From positions 1 through 19,519 of the forward strand of contig CANJRK010000003.1 of assembly GCA_947476765.1 (NCBI GenBank): 19,519 nucleotides of DNA, read 5' to 3'. Every line of letters begins with the position of its first letter. The stretch's first letter is position 1. Positions 1 to 8,045 of this stretch are shown piece after piece. The stretch comes from Actinomycetota bacterium (GTDB taxonomy: Bacteria > Actinomycetota > Actinomycetes > S36-B12 > UBA5976). The notes below the pieces were generated by a model. It did not search any database. It worked only from the letters and a program-made list of their open reading frames with translations, and was not told where the DNA came from. The position numbers were made by a program, and so were the translations under genes.

Positions 1-1026
1 ATAGTTGTTGATGACAATAAGCTCTTCAGTTCGATGTCCAGCTATTATCAGGATCTTGCAAATTCAGCTCGAACTGGCGGAAGAACAAAAGCTAAGGCAT
101 ATCGACCACTAGCAAGTAGCAGCAAGACCACTACTTACACCGCTTACCCACTATCCAGCGGCGGTGATGACATCGTGCGAATCTTGAAGAACGTGAAGTG
201 CGTTTATCGCGAAAATGGAGTACAAAAGCGCACCAAAATTTATGTAAACATGTTTGTCTTTACTAGAAATTCACCAGCTAAAGTTTTGTGGCGCTTAGCT
301 AATGAAACTCGCGCAAAAGGTGGCGGCTGTGAAGTGCACATTATCTATACCGATATGGATCAGCGAATTCGGGCCTACAACACAACGACAAAATCTTGGG
401 GTTTTATTCCAGTGCCTGCCGTTGATAAAAAAGGCAAGAATATAAAAGTTGCAAGCGGTTGGGGTGTGGCGGACTGCTTGTCGACCCCAGCTACAGCAAA
501 CGGCAAAGTGCATAAACTTTCTGGGCCTGGCCTAAGTTGGGATAAGACCACGCGTAGGTATGTGCAAGGGTCAGTTTGCAACTTTGGCACTTTGAATGGA
601 CGGATGCCAACGATAAATAAAAGTGGCGGCTACTGCTGGTTAAATTCCAAAAGTAAGGTGTCTGGCGGATCGTTAGATGCTTGTGTTTCAACTCCACTTG
701 CCATTACTTCATTTGATCCCGCTGATGGGCGTGCAAAACTTGAAGCGATACCAGATTCCAAGAACCGCAAGTGGTACTCCCATCAAAAATACATAGCGAT
801 CGATGGTATGTACGCGGGCAAAGTCGACCAAGTTGTTATCTCTGGAACGCCTAATGTCACATCGCCTGGTATTCGCTGGAATGACGAGATCTTGACTTTT
901 ACCACCAATAAATCAATTTATAAGGCTTACTTCGCTAACTTCCAAAAGATGAAGTTAGCGATCAAGACGCGGGCGGCTCCGGCAAGAAATCCGCTGGGTT
1001 CCCAAACCTCGTGGTCACCTAGGTAA
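1..1026 (+). CDS. Phospholipase D-like (HKD) protein, 5' end cut by window
   Basis: The frame is open from base 1, and the first in-frame ATG (base 34) lies inside what looks like the tail of a first PLD domain, so the gene almost certainly starts upstream. Counting from that ATG, residues 45-110 resemble the start of a second PLD half (helix, then a YVNMFVFTR strand). The catalytic motif HxKx4D is H250, K252, D257, followed by an SGTPN turn (270-274) and an NDE motif (283-285). Between strand and motif lies an insert of about 140 residues. Six cysteines (56, 99, 148, 182, 201, 217) are spread over it, which suggests disulfides and a secreted protein; the signal peptide would be outside the window. 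PLD superfamily enzymes cleave phosphodiesters of lipids or nucleic acids; the substrate here cannot be told. It stands alone on this strand and ends at a strong hairpin terminator. Confidence 0.8.
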   Translation: MVVDDNKLFSSMSSYYQDLANSARTGGRTKAKAYRPLASSSKTTTYTAYPLSSGGDDIVRILKNVKCVYRENGVQKRTKIYVNMFVFTRNSPAKVLWRLANETRAKGGGCEVHIIYTDMDQRIRAYNTTTKSWGFIPVPAVDKKGKNIKVASGWGVADCLSTPATANGKVHKLSGPGLSWDKTTRRYVQGSVCNFGTLNGRMPTINKSGGYCWLNSKSKVSGGSLDACVSTPLAITSFDPADGRAKLEAIPDSKNRKWYSHQKYIAIDGMYAGKVDQVVISGTPNVTSPGIRWNDEILTFTTNKSIYKAYFANFQKMKLAIKTRAAPARNPLGSQTSWSPR

Positions 1027-1031
1027 TCAAG

Positions 1032-1059
1032 AAAGCCGACCAGAATCTGGTCGGCTTTT
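1032..1059. terminator. Probable bidirectional intrinsic terminator
   Basis: Arms 1032-1042 (AAAGCCGACCA) and 1048-1058 pair perfectly over 11 bp around a 5-base loop, with further T on the right and A on the left. It lies 5 bases after the PLD-like stop codon and 3 bases from the 3' end of tRNA-Asn on the other strand. It can therefore end the + transcript and the leftward dnaG/tRNA transcript. The short T-run makes efficiency uncertain. Confidence 0.8.
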
Positions 1060-1062
1060 CTG

Positions 1063-1135
1063 CTCCCCCGATTGGACTCGAACCAATAACCACTCGATTA
1101 ACAGTCGAGTGCTCTGCCAATTGAGCTACAGGGGA
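1063..1135 (-). tRNA. tRNA-Asn (anticodon GTT)
   Basis: A 73-base tRNA reads leftward. The acceptor stem is TCCCCTG paired with CGGGGGA (one T-G wobble), and the discriminator is G. The D-arm holds AGCTCAATTGGCAGAGC. The anticodon loop is CTGTTAA, with GTT at 1102-1100, which reads AAC/AAU for asparagine. The T-loop is TTCGAGT on a 5-bp stem. The CCA end is not encoded (CAG follows the discriminator), so a CCA-adding enzyme is needed. The gene lies 47 bases downstream of the dnaG-linked gene on the same strand. Confidence 0.97.
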
Positions 1136-1146
1136 TTAACTGGATA

Positions 1147-1175
1147 ATCTTAACAAGATGCAGGCGCTGTGGCGA
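1147..1175 (-). promoter_or_regulatory. Possible promoter of tRNA-Asn
   Basis: On the minus strand TCGCCA (1175-1170; 4 of 6 matches to TTGACA) is followed after 17 bases by TAAGAT (1152-1147). Transcription would begin about 4-6 bases before the tRNA. Co-transcription from the dnaG operon is the alternative. Assigned by eye only. Confidence 0.35.
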
Positions 1176-1181
1176 AACGGC

Positions 1182-1676
1182 CTAGATGCCAAATGCCGAC
1201 TTTAGTTCATTCAAGGTATCCAAGACTTCTTTGGAGCCAATGACACTCTCTGCTGCTACCCGATCATCAGCCACAGTCGTCCATTCGATTTCCTTGCCAT
1301 TTCTACGGGCGATAAATCGGACTTGCCCAGCATTGGGCAAATCGCGCACTCGATCGATTACTACAGCAGCTGTGACTCGATCCCTGATTGCCAGTGGAAC
1401 TGAGCCTGGCTCATCTAGTGTCCACGAGCGAGTTTCCGCAGATTGTTCGCCAACGTTTTGAGTTATCAATGTCATCTGCGGTGGATCCCACCGGGCTTGG
1501 AGCGAAAGGTTCCACGGTATGTGTTTAACCGTGCCTGAATCTATGCTGATAAGGAAGCGATTTGTTACTGCCACTAGCCCATCACGATGAGTCGCCCAAG
1601 CCAAAAGTCGATCTGACTTGGAGATCTGTTCCATGAGTTGCTTTGGTGCTGGGTTTGAAGTGCGAAACCAAGCCAC
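1182..1676 (-). CDS. Conserved actinobacterial protein downstream of dnaG, PH-like
   Basis: A 164-residue soluble protein of unknown function. It resembles the conserved hypothetical found after dgt/dnaG in many actinobacteria. The pattern is DRLLAWA (22-28), a region reading like 'GLVAVTNRFL', then IPW (53-55) and a W at 63 followed by DPP, which recalls bacterial PH-like domains. No catalytic motif or membrane segment is visible. The start is GTG at 1676; its G is also the last base of the dnaG stop (TAGTG). A GGAG sits 7 bases upstream inside the end of dnaG. This supports the start and points to translational coupling with primase. A replication-linked role is only inferred from position. 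Confidence 0.8.
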   Translation of the reverse strand: MAWFRTSNPAPKQLMEQISKSDRLLAWATHRDGLVAVTNRFLISIDSGTVKHIPWNLSLQARWDPPQMTLITQNVGEQSAETRSWTLDEPGSVPLAIRDRVTAAVVIDRVRDLPNAGQVRFIARRNGKEIEWTTVADDRVAAESVIGSKEVLDTLNELKSAFGI

Positions 1677-3517
1677 TAGCTATCTCCAACTGCATAGTTA
1701 CGCATATCTCTGCGATAACTTTCCAAGGACAATAGTTCGGCAAGTAACCGAGCTTGATCAATGTCGTCTGTACCATCTTCAGCTCGACTTAATGCCGCTT
1801 TAATTTCTGCGACTCTGCGTCCAGCATCCATTTCAAGAATTCGAGCTAACACGGCCTGCACGTAACGAGCATCAGGATCGTCATTTGGTAACGGCTCAAC
1901 GGCCATGGCTCGAATATGTGAGCGCGTTTCATCATCGACGGCTTGCTCGAGCACTTTGGCAATCCAAGCCTGCGCTGAATCAAACTCCAGCGGATTGCCT
2001 GCTTGTACACATGCCGAATAAACCACCGAAGCGGCAGGTACGGTAAATACACTTTCCTCGAGCGAATCAAACCAGGTGCCGACTAAGTGTGGAGTTTGTA
2101 ACACGCATTTGAGGGCCTCGCGCTCAACATTTGCGGCTTGCGAAGATGCTGTGCTCTGGGCCCTGGTTTGCTGTGGTGCAGCTTTCTTGCCAGCAGAATT
2201 CATTTCATTGCGAATTGTGGCATCATCCATGCCAAGCCAGCCGGCAACCATTCGAATGTATTCCGGGCGCAATGCTGAGTCTTTAATGCCTGCCAAAATT
2301 GGGGCAGCTGCCCGCATTGCAGCAACTCTGCCTTCCGCGGTGTCTAAATCAAAATCTGCAATAGTTGATTTCATGACAAATTCAAACAGTGGAATTTTTG
2401 CCGAGATTAATTCTTTTACAGCGGCGTCCCCATGCTTTAGGCGAAGGTCGCAAGGATCAAGGCCGTGCGATTCAATCGCAACAAATGTCGATGCAACAAA
2501 TTTTTGATCTTCGCTAAAGGCTTTTAGCGCTGCTTTTCGTCCAGCAGCGTCGCCATCAAAAGTAAAAACAACTTCGGCATGTTTTGAGTCATCATCCATC
2601 AGAATGCGCCGCAGCATTTTTACGTGCTCAGAACCAAAGGCAGTACCGCAAGTAGCAACGGCCGTGGTAACTCCAGCTAAGTGGCAAGCCATAACGTCGG
2701 TATAACCCTCAACTACAACAGCCTGCTGTTGTTTTGCCATTTCGCGTCGCGCTAAGTCGATTCCGTATAAAACTTGAGACTTTCGATAAATCGGAGTCTC
2801 GGGGGTATTCAAATACTTTGGCCCTTGATCGGCTTCAGTTAACTTTCTAGCTCCGAACCCAATTGTGTCCCCACTTGAATCTCGGATTGGCCACATGACG
2901 CGATCGCGGAATCGATCGTAGGCACCGCGCTGTCCTGCCACCGCCAGACCGGCCGTGATCATTTCTTCTTCAGTGAATCCTTTGCCACGTAATTCATTGC
3001 GCAGGCCATCCCAGCCTGCAGGTGAATAACCAACGCCAAACAACTCCCAAGACTGTGCATCAAATCCCCGCTCGGTTAAAAATGTGCGGGCATGCGCTGC
3101 GTCTGGCGAGCTGAGTTGGTTTCGGTAAAAAGCGGTAGCAACTTTATGGGCCTCAATTAATCTAGCGCGCTGACCTTGCTGGCCGGATCCAGATCCGCTG
3201 CCTTCTTCGTAGCGCAATGCAATGCCGTATTTACCGGCCAGCTTTTCAACAGCTTCAGTAAAGGAAAGTGCATCTATTTTTCGAACGAAAGTAATAACGT
3301 CGCCGCCCTCACCACAAGAAAAGCAATGGTAAAGACCTTTACTGGGTGTGACGTGAAATGACGGGGTGCGCTCGTCATGGAATGGACAAAGACCCTTGTA
3401 GCTGCCGCCGCCGGCAGCCTTGAGCGTGACGGTTTCACGCACAATCTCATCTATTCGAGCGCGCTCGCGAACGCTAGTTACATCCTCTTCGCGAATTTTG
3501 CCTGCCACAGCCACCAT
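1676..3517 (-). CDS. dnaG: DNA primase DnaG
   Basis: Primase makes the short RNA primers for lagging-strand synthesis and works with the DnaB helicase. The protein has 613 residues, a usual length. The N-terminal CHC2 zinc domain shows C44, H47, C65 and C68 (CPFH...CFSC). The TOPRIM catalytic core has EGYTDVM (270-276) and FDGDAAG (320-326), the metal-binding acidic motifs. A Gly/Ser-rich linker near 107-115 separates the zinc domain from the core, and the last ~170 residues match the helicase-binding region in position. I chose ATG 3517, one base after the dgt stop, which gives the family-typical N-terminus VAGKIREEDV; a longer in-frame TTG at 3550 would overlap dgt by 32 bases. The gene is part of the glyS-dus-dgt-dnaG run. 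Confidence 0.96.
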   Translation of the reverse strand: MVAVAGKIREEDVTSVRERARIDEIVRETVTLKAAGGGSYKGLCPFHDERTPSFHVTPSKGLYHCFSCGEGGDVITFVRKIDALSFTEAVEKLAGKYGIALRYEEGSGSGSGQQGQRARLIEAHKVATAFYRNQLSSPDAAHARTFLTERGFDAQSWELFGVGYSPAGWDGLRNELRGKGFTEEEMITAGLAVAGQRGAYDRFRDRVMWPIRDSSGDTIGFGARKLTEADQGPKYLNTPETPIYRKSQVLYGIDLARREMAKQQQAVVVEGYTDVMACHLAGVTTAVATCGTAFGSEHVKMLRRILMDDDSKHAEVVFTFDGDAAGRKAALKAFSEDQKFVASTFVAIESHGLDPCDLRLKHGDAAVKELISAKIPLFEFVMKSTIADFDLDTAEGRVAAMRAAAPILAGIKDSALRPEYIRMVAGWLGMDDATIRNEMNSAGKKAAPQQTRAQSTASSQAANVEREALKCVLQTPHLVGTWFDSLEESVFTVPAASVVYSACVQAGNPLEFDSAQAWIAKVLEQAVDDETRSHIRAMAVEPLPNDDPDARYVQAVLARILEMDAGRRVAEIKAALSRAEDGTDDIDQARLLAELLSLESYRRDMRNYAVGDS

Positions 3518-3518
3518 G

Positions 3519-4757
3519 TTACGTGCAGCTGCGCTGGTGCCACTGCGCAAGGCTCACGTCAGTCAGTGCTGCAACTTGGTCAATAATGACACGGGATTTT
3601 GCCTTGGCAGATCCGGCAGCCAGCCAAAGGTCTTTGTGGAAGCGATCTAAGTGACGCTCCGGATCGGCTGTGATGAAACCAACTAAGTCATGAATCTGTT
3701 GCCGTTGTCGAGAATACATTTGCGCTGCGCCATCGCGATTCATTACAAACCGAGCGGCTAACGCCTTTAGGGCAGTTACCTCGTAACGAGCCTCCAGCGG
3801 AACAACCAGTTGCGCGGCATATCTTGTAAGGGTATCAGAGCCAAATTGCCCTTGTGTGGCCTGCTGGGCAGCAATACAAAATCGCCCAATCAAAGTACTA
3901 GTTAGATTCTTAAGGGCACCCAGCGAGTTCAGAGTGCCATCAAACGAACCTGGCCAACTCGGCAAGGAACTGACTCTGATTAATGCCGCATCAAGAACGG
4001 CTGATTCAAATTCCGAACCATACCAAGTTTGGGCAACTTCAACGACTTCACTTCGTCCAGTTTCCGACTTCAGGATGTCGATGTTTACGTGTCCCGCATA
4101 AATCGCATCCTCGATGTCGTGCACACAATATGAAACATCGTCTGACCAATCCATGACCTGGGCTTCAAAGCACGAAACTTCAGTAGCAATGCCTGCGCGT
4201 ACCCAATTGAAAACATCTGAGTCATCTTCATAAACACCAAATTTGGTCTCACCTGGTTTTTTTGTCCATGGATACTTTGATGCGGCATCAAGCGAAGCGC
4301 GAGTTAAGTTCAATCCAATCGTTTCATTTGGGCGTGGCCCGCTAGCTGGACTGATTGCCTTAGGTTCTAGCCGGGTAAGTAATCGAAAGGATTGAGCATT
4401 ACCTTCGAATCCCCCGATGTCTTGTGCCAATTCATTGAGCGCCGTTTCGCCGTTGTGACCAAATGGCGGATGTCCTAAGTCATGTGAGAGGCAGGCAGTA
4501 TCAACTAAGTCAGGATCGCAGCCAAGTGCAGCACCTAGCTCGCGGCCGACTTGGGCAACTTCTAGTGAGTGGGTAAGTCGAGTCCGTGGAAAATCTTCTT
4601 GCCCAGCTTCCATGACTTGAGTTTTAACGCCAAGACGACGCAGTGCCGAACTATGCATGACTCGAGCCCGGTCGCGAGCAAACTCGGTGCGCTCCACGCT
4701 CTTGTTTGGCTCATTGACCCAACGTTCAGTATCAAGTTCGGAGTACTGACCAATCAT
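3519..4757 (-). CDS. dgt: dGTPase-family HD triphosphohydrolase
   Basis: This enzyme family removes intact triphosphate from dGTP or other dNTPs, adjusting nucleotide pools in the cytoplasm. The 412-residue protein has the HD-domain metal set: H63 (RLTHS), H92-D93 (SHDLGH) and a DD pair at 206-207. The family segment GFEGNAQSFRLL (116-127) and the N-terminal region SSALRRLGVKTQV are also present. Length fits the family. The ATG directly follows the TAA of dus with no gap, and the gene ends one base before dnaG. The pairing with dnaG is conserved in actinobacteria and links dNTP supply to replication. True substrate preference cannot be read from sequence. Confidence 0.93.
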   Translation of the reverse strand: MIGQYSELDTERWVNEPNKSVERTEFARDRARVMHSSALRRLGVKTQVMEAGQEDFPRTRLTHSLEVAQVGRELGAALGCDPDLVDTACLSHDLGHPPFGHNGETALNELAQDIGGFEGNAQSFRLLTRLEPKAISPASGPRPNETIGLNLTRASLDAASKYPWTKKPGETKFGVYEDDSDVFNWVRAGIATEVSCFEAQVMDWSDDVSYCVHDIEDAIYAGHVNIDILKSETGRSEVVEVAQTWYGSEFESAVLDAALIRVSSLPSWPGSFDGTLNSLGALKNLTSTLIGRFCIAAQQATQGQFGSDTLTRYAAQLVVPLEARYEVTALKALAARFVMNRDGAAQMYSRQRQQIHDLVGFITADPERHLDRFHKDLWLAAGSAKAKSRVIIDQVAALTDVSLAQWHQRSCT

Positions 4758-5924
4758 TTAGCCACCACTGACTGCTAGTTCAGCTTCGCGGACCGTTTCT
4801 TGTTCGCCGCTTGTCATAGTTTGCGAATTTAACCAACCATCAGGCAAGTTAACGCGACGATCAGGTGTCGTGCGACCTCGTGGCAATTTTGCTAGTTCTT
4901 CATCTAGTACCTGGTCTGGGTTAATTGTTGAAAGTAGTTGTTCTAACTCGGCCAAACTCGAAATCAAAGACAGGGCGCCTCTTGTCTCGCTACCTGCGAC
5001 TACGCCTTTTAAGTACCACGCCATATGCTTTCGCATTTCTTGACAGCCGCGAAATTCATCACCATGCATTTGCACTAACAAATCCGCATGGCGCCGCATT
5101 AAATTGAGAATCACACCCGCCGTTGGTTCAGTTGGAACTTTTTCGCCAGCAAATGATGCGCGAATTTGCCCAAATAGCCAAGGTCGCCCAAGACAGCCAC
5201 GGCCGATGACCACTCCCCGCGCACCTGTTTGATCTAACATGCGTTGTGCATCCGATGCTGACCAAATGTCACCATTGCCAAGCACCGGAGTATTTGGAAT
5301 ATGTTCAACTAGGCGCGCGATGGTGTTCCAGTCCGCCTTGCCACCGTAATACTGCGCCGCAGTTCGACCATGTAATGCCACCCAAGTCACTCCAGCTTGG
5401 GAGGCAATTCGACCAGCATCTAAATAGGTAATGTGATCATCATCAATACCTACTCGCATCTTTACGGTCACTGGCACTTTGCCTTGGGCATTAGAAACCG
5501 CAGAATTCACGATGCTAGTGAACAAATCGCGCTTCCACGGTAATGCGCTACCGCCACCCTTTCGAGTGACTTTTGGAACTGGGCAGCCAAAGTTGAGATC
5601 TACATGGTCAGCCATATCTTCATCGACCAACATGCGAACTGCGGCGCCAACGATATCTGGGTCCACGCCATAAAGCTGGGCGCTTCGAGTCGATTCATCC
5701 GAATCAAAAGTAACCAGATCCAAAGTTTCCGGGTGACGCATTAAAAGAGCTTGCGACGTAGTCATTTCCGCTACATAAACCGTGTGATCTAAATCTGTTT
5801 GGCCAACTGCCTTTCGGATATCCGTCGATGCTTCGCGACAAACGCGACGAAATGCACGGTTAGTAACCCCAGCCATAGGAGCAAGCTCGATGACTGGGTT
5901 GGTTGACAGTAGGTCGGCAAACAT
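4758..5924 (-). CDS. dus: tRNA-dihydrouridine synthase (DusB-like)
   Basis: This FMN enzyme reduces uridine to dihydrouridine in tRNA D-loops using NADPH. The 388-residue TIM-barrel protein has LAPMAGVTN near 14-22. The catalytic cysteine is C114 in NFGCPVPKV, followed by the RKGGG phosphate/FMN segment (121-125). Further along are VTVKMRVG, HGRTAAQYY and a C-terminal flavin-binding stretch around IGRGCLGRPW. The start is ATG 5924, overlapping the glyS stop by one base (TGATG); a GTG at 5954 would extend it ten residues with no better ribosome site. It lies between glyS and dgt, so a tRNA charging and a tRNA modification enzyme are co-expressed. Confidence 0.95.
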   Translation of the reverse strand: MFADLLSTNPVIELAPMAGVTNRAFRRVCREASTDIRKAVGQTDLDHTVYVAEMTTSQALLMRHPETLDLVTFDSDESTRSAQLYGVDPDIVGAAVRMLVDEDMADHVDLNFGCPVPKVTRKGGGSALPWKRDLFTSIVNSAVSNAQGKVPVTVKMRVGIDDDHITYLDAGRIASQAGVTWVALHGRTAAQYYGGKADWNTIARLVEHIPNTPVLGNGDIWSASDAQRMLDQTGARGVVIGRGCLGRPWLFGQIRASFAGEKVPTEPTAGVILNLMRRHADLLVQMHGDEFRGCQEMRKHMAWYLKGVVAGSETRGALSLISSLAELEQLLSTINPDQVLDEELAKLPRGRTTPDRRVNLPDGWLNSQTMTSGEQETVREAELAVSGG

Positions 5925-7312
5925 CAGCAGCCGATTAGTCGGGTGCCTAACCACGAAGCTACAGAATCAAGGCCAACGCGCTCTTGTTCCATTGTGTCGC
6001 GATCGCGAATCGTTACTGCATTGTCTTCAAGTGTTTCAAAATCTACTGTGATGCAGTATGGCGTACCGATTTCATCTTGACGTCGATACCTTCTGCCAAT
6101 AGCTCCGGCATCATCAAACTCGATATTCCAATTCTTGCGAAGTTCCGTTGCAAGATCTTTGGCCTTTGGGCTCAAGTCTGCATTACGCGAAAGGGGCAAG
6201 ATCGCAGCCTTGACTGGAGCCAGCCGCTTATCAAATCGCATCACAACACGCTTATCAACGCCGCCCTTAGTATTTGGTGCCTCATCCTCGTCGTACGCCT
6301 CGAGCATGAATGCCAATACTGCGCGTGTCAATCCAGCTGCCGGTTCAATTACGTAAGGAACGTACTTTTCACCAGTTTCTTGATCAAAGAACGATAGATC
6401 CTTGCCGGATGCTTCCATGTGCGCCTTTAGGTCAAAATCAGTTCTATTCGCAATGCCTTCGAGTTCGGCAAATTCACTGCCACCGAACTGGAATCGGTAT
6501 TCGATATCCGTTGTTCGCTTTGAATAGTGCGAGAGTTTTTCTTTTGGATGTTCAAAGCGTCGCAAGTTATCCGCGGAAAGTCCAAGATCTAAGTACCAGT
6601 TCCACCGTTCTTCCAGCCAGTATTCATGCCATTGCTCATCAGTACCAGGTGGAACGAAAAATTCCATTTCCATTTGTTCAAATTCCCTGGTTCGGAAAAT
6701 GAAATTTCCAGGTGTAATTTCATTGCGGAATGATTTGCCAGTTTGGCCGATTCCAAATGGCGGCTTCTTGCGAGATGAGGCAGCAACATTTGCATAGTTG
6801 GTGAAAATACCTTGCGCAGTTTCTGGGCGTAAGTAATGCAATGAATTTTCGTCAATCACTGGACCAAGATTGGTTGAGAGCATGCCATTGAACATTTTTG
6901 GTTCGGTGAATTCGCCTTTAGTGCCACAATTTGGGCAAGGAACACCAGCTAAGCCACCTTCGGGTGCTCGGCCTTTCCGCTCTTCAAATTCTTCGAGTAG
7001 ATGATCTTCCCGAAAGCGTTTATGACACGATGTGCATTCAGTTAGCGGATCAGTAAAAGTGGCTAGGTGTCCAGATGCGGCCCAAACCTGTGGCGCCAGA
7101 ATTACCGCAGAATCGATGCCAACTACATCTTCCCGAGATTGGACTACTGCTTTCCACCATTGACGTCGCACATTTTCTTTTAGTTCCACTCCCAACGGAC
7201 CGTAATCCCAGGCAGATCGGGACCCACCATAAATTTCACTACTTGGGAAAACAAATCCCCGACGTTTGGATAAATTAACTACAGCATCTACGCGGTCCAT
7301 GAAACTCAACAT
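5924..7312 (-). CDS. glyS: Glycyl-tRNA synthetase
   Basis: A class II aminoacyl-tRNA synthetase of the homodimeric type that charges tRNA-Gly; 462 residues, normal for actinobacteria. It starts with VVNLSKRRGFVFPSSEIYGG and the dimer/motif-1 region (WDYGPLGVELKEN). A Zn-binding insert has C93, C96, C126 and C129. Motif 2 is FRNEITPG...FRTREFEQME (195-215) and motif 3 is EPAAGLTR (323-330). The C-terminal anticodon-binding domain follows. Two ATGs compete, 7312 and 7300 (458 residues); neither has a clear ribosome site. It is the first gene of the leftward operon with dus, dgt and dnaG. Confidence 0.96.
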   Translation of the reverse strand: MLSFMDRVDAVVNLSKRRGFVFPSSEIYGGSRSAWDYGPLGVELKENVRRQWWKAVVQSREDVVGIDSAVILAPQVWAASGHLATFTDPLTECTSCHKRFREDHLLEEFEERKGRAPEGGLAGVPCPNCGTKGEFTEPKMFNGMLSTNLGPVIDENSLHYLRPETAQGIFTNYANVAASSRKKPPFGIGQTGKSFRNEITPGNFIFRTREFEQMEMEFFVPPGTDEQWHEYWLEERWNWYLDLGLSADNLRRFEHPKEKLSHYSKRTTDIEYRFQFGGSEFAELEGIANRTDFDLKAHMEASGKDLSFFDQETGEKYVPYVIEPAAGLTRAVLAFMLEAYDEDEAPNTKGGVDKRVVMRFDKRLAPVKAAILPLSRNADLSPKAKDLATELRKNWNIEFDDAGAIGRRYRRQDEIGTPYCITVDFETLEDNAVTIRDRDTMEQERVGLDSVASWLGTRLIGC

Positions 7313-7355
7313 CCGATTAGGTCATCCGACTGGTTGCCGGTGAACGTGAAACCCC

Positions 7356-7361
7356 ATTCTA
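7356..7361 (-). promoter_or_regulatory. Candidate -10 box for the glyS operon
   Basis: TAGAAT on the minus strand matches the -10 consensus in 5 of 6 positions and lies 43 bases before the glyS ATG. No convincing -35 lies 16-18 bases upstream. The glyS-lipoprotein gap (7313-7427) must hold divergent promoters, so a promoter here is expected, but the exact site is weakly supported. Confidence 0.3.
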
Positions 7362-7371
7362 TCTGGCGAAA

Positions 7372-7400
7372 CCGACAATGCTGGCTTGGCAAGTTACGAT
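7372..7400 (+). promoter_or_regulatory. Weak candidate promoter for the lipoprotein gene
   Basis: CCGACA (7372-7377) and TACGAT (7395-7400) are 17 bases apart on the + strand, upstream of the lipoprotein ATG. Matches to consensus are partial, so this is a positional guess within the divergent glyS/lipoprotein gap. Confidence 0.25.
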
Positions 7401-7417
7401 GATTTCATAAGCGTTTT

Positions 7418-7424
7418 AAGGGAG
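7418..7424 (+). promoter_or_regulatory. Ribosome binding site of the lipoprotein gene
   Basis: AAGGGAG ends 3 bases before ATG 7428, and its AAGG part lies 6 bases away. It selects this ATG over an upstream in-frame TTG at 7386. Confidence 0.7.
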
Positions 7425-7427
7425 ATC

Positions 7428-8045
7428 ATGCGAAAGCTTTCAGCAGGAGTCACTGCCTTCACATTATTAATAGCCCTTTCCGCATGTGCCAGCAATGATG
7501 CTTCATCACAGGTGTCGCCAACTGCAGACTCTTCAATTCCTGCAATAGAACCGTCGGCTTCGCCAAATGAAATTCAACAAGATGCCGCCGATGCATATCG
7601 GGCAGCCCTATTGAAATCGCAGTCCTCTGCTGCCGCAAGTGGGTTAACGGAATTTTGGCTTGATGACATTGGAGATCTGTCACAAGTCCAAGCGCAAGAT
7701 CCGGCTTCAAATAAATATGTTGTCCACGACATTACGGGTGAGACAGCTATTTACGTTGATGAGTCAGCCATGATGCCGGCACGTTTACTCAGCGAGCTTG
7801 ATGGCCTAATCAATGGTGAGTTAGATACCGGCTCGGTAACTAGCACCATGGCATCGGTATTTGAAATCAAGAACACGATTGACGATGTGGTTTACCAGAC
7901 TACCTACCGATTGGATGATCAAGGTCGAATCTTATCTGCCGACATACTTGCCGATGATGAGATCTTGGGGAAAATTAAGTTTGTTTATTCAGTTACAAAA
8001 GAAGCGCAAACTGCACTAAAGCTAGCTGCCGATCAAGCTAGTTAG
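7428..8045 (+). CDS. Putative secreted lipoprotein, function unknown
   Basis: A 205-residue protein beginning with a type II signal peptide: MRK, a hydrophobic stretch, then the lipobox LSAC with the lipidated cysteine at C20. The mature N-terminus is Ser/Ala/Pro-rich (about 22-50), a typical flexible tether. The remaining ~150 residues look like a mixed beta/alpha domain with a segment 'YVVHDITGETAIYVDESAMMP' type strand pattern and a predicted beta region near 145-185. This loosely recalls LppX/LprAFG-like carriers, but I do not recognise a family with confidence. It stands alone, divergent from glyS, and its last 8 bases overlap the end of the opposing phosphoribosyltransferase-like gene. 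Location on the outer face of the membrane is inferred from the lipobox. Confidence 0.85.
   Translation: MRKLSAGVTAFTLLIALSACASNDASSQVSPTADSSIPAIEPSASPNEIQQDAADAYRAALLKSQSSAAASGLTEFWLDDIGDLSQVQAQDPASNKYVVHDITGETAIYVDESAMMPARLLSELDGLINGELDTGSVTSTMASVFEIKNTIDDVVYQTTYRLDDQGRILSADILADDEILGKIKFVYSVTKEAQTALKLAADQAS

Noticed and set aside
1063..1135. Integration (att) site in tRNA-Asn
   Set aside because: No second copy of the tRNA 3' end and no integrase are visible in the window, so it is mentioned only as a question.
2076..2507. Open frame on + opposite dnaG
   Set aside because: Lies wholly within the well-supported primase gene, has no ribosome site and no recognisable domain.
3518..3550. Upstream TTG start for dnaG
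   Set aside because: It would overlap dgt by 32 bases and adds residues not typical of DnaG; the ATG one base after dgt gives the expected N-terminus.
5984..6397. Open frame on + opposite glyS
   Set aside because: Antisense to conserved synthetase sequence, with no protein-like features or start signals.
7386..7427. Upstream TTG extension of the lipoprotein
   Set aside because: The TTG lacks a ribosome site, while ATG 7428 has AAGGGAG and gives a proper lipoprotein signal peptide.
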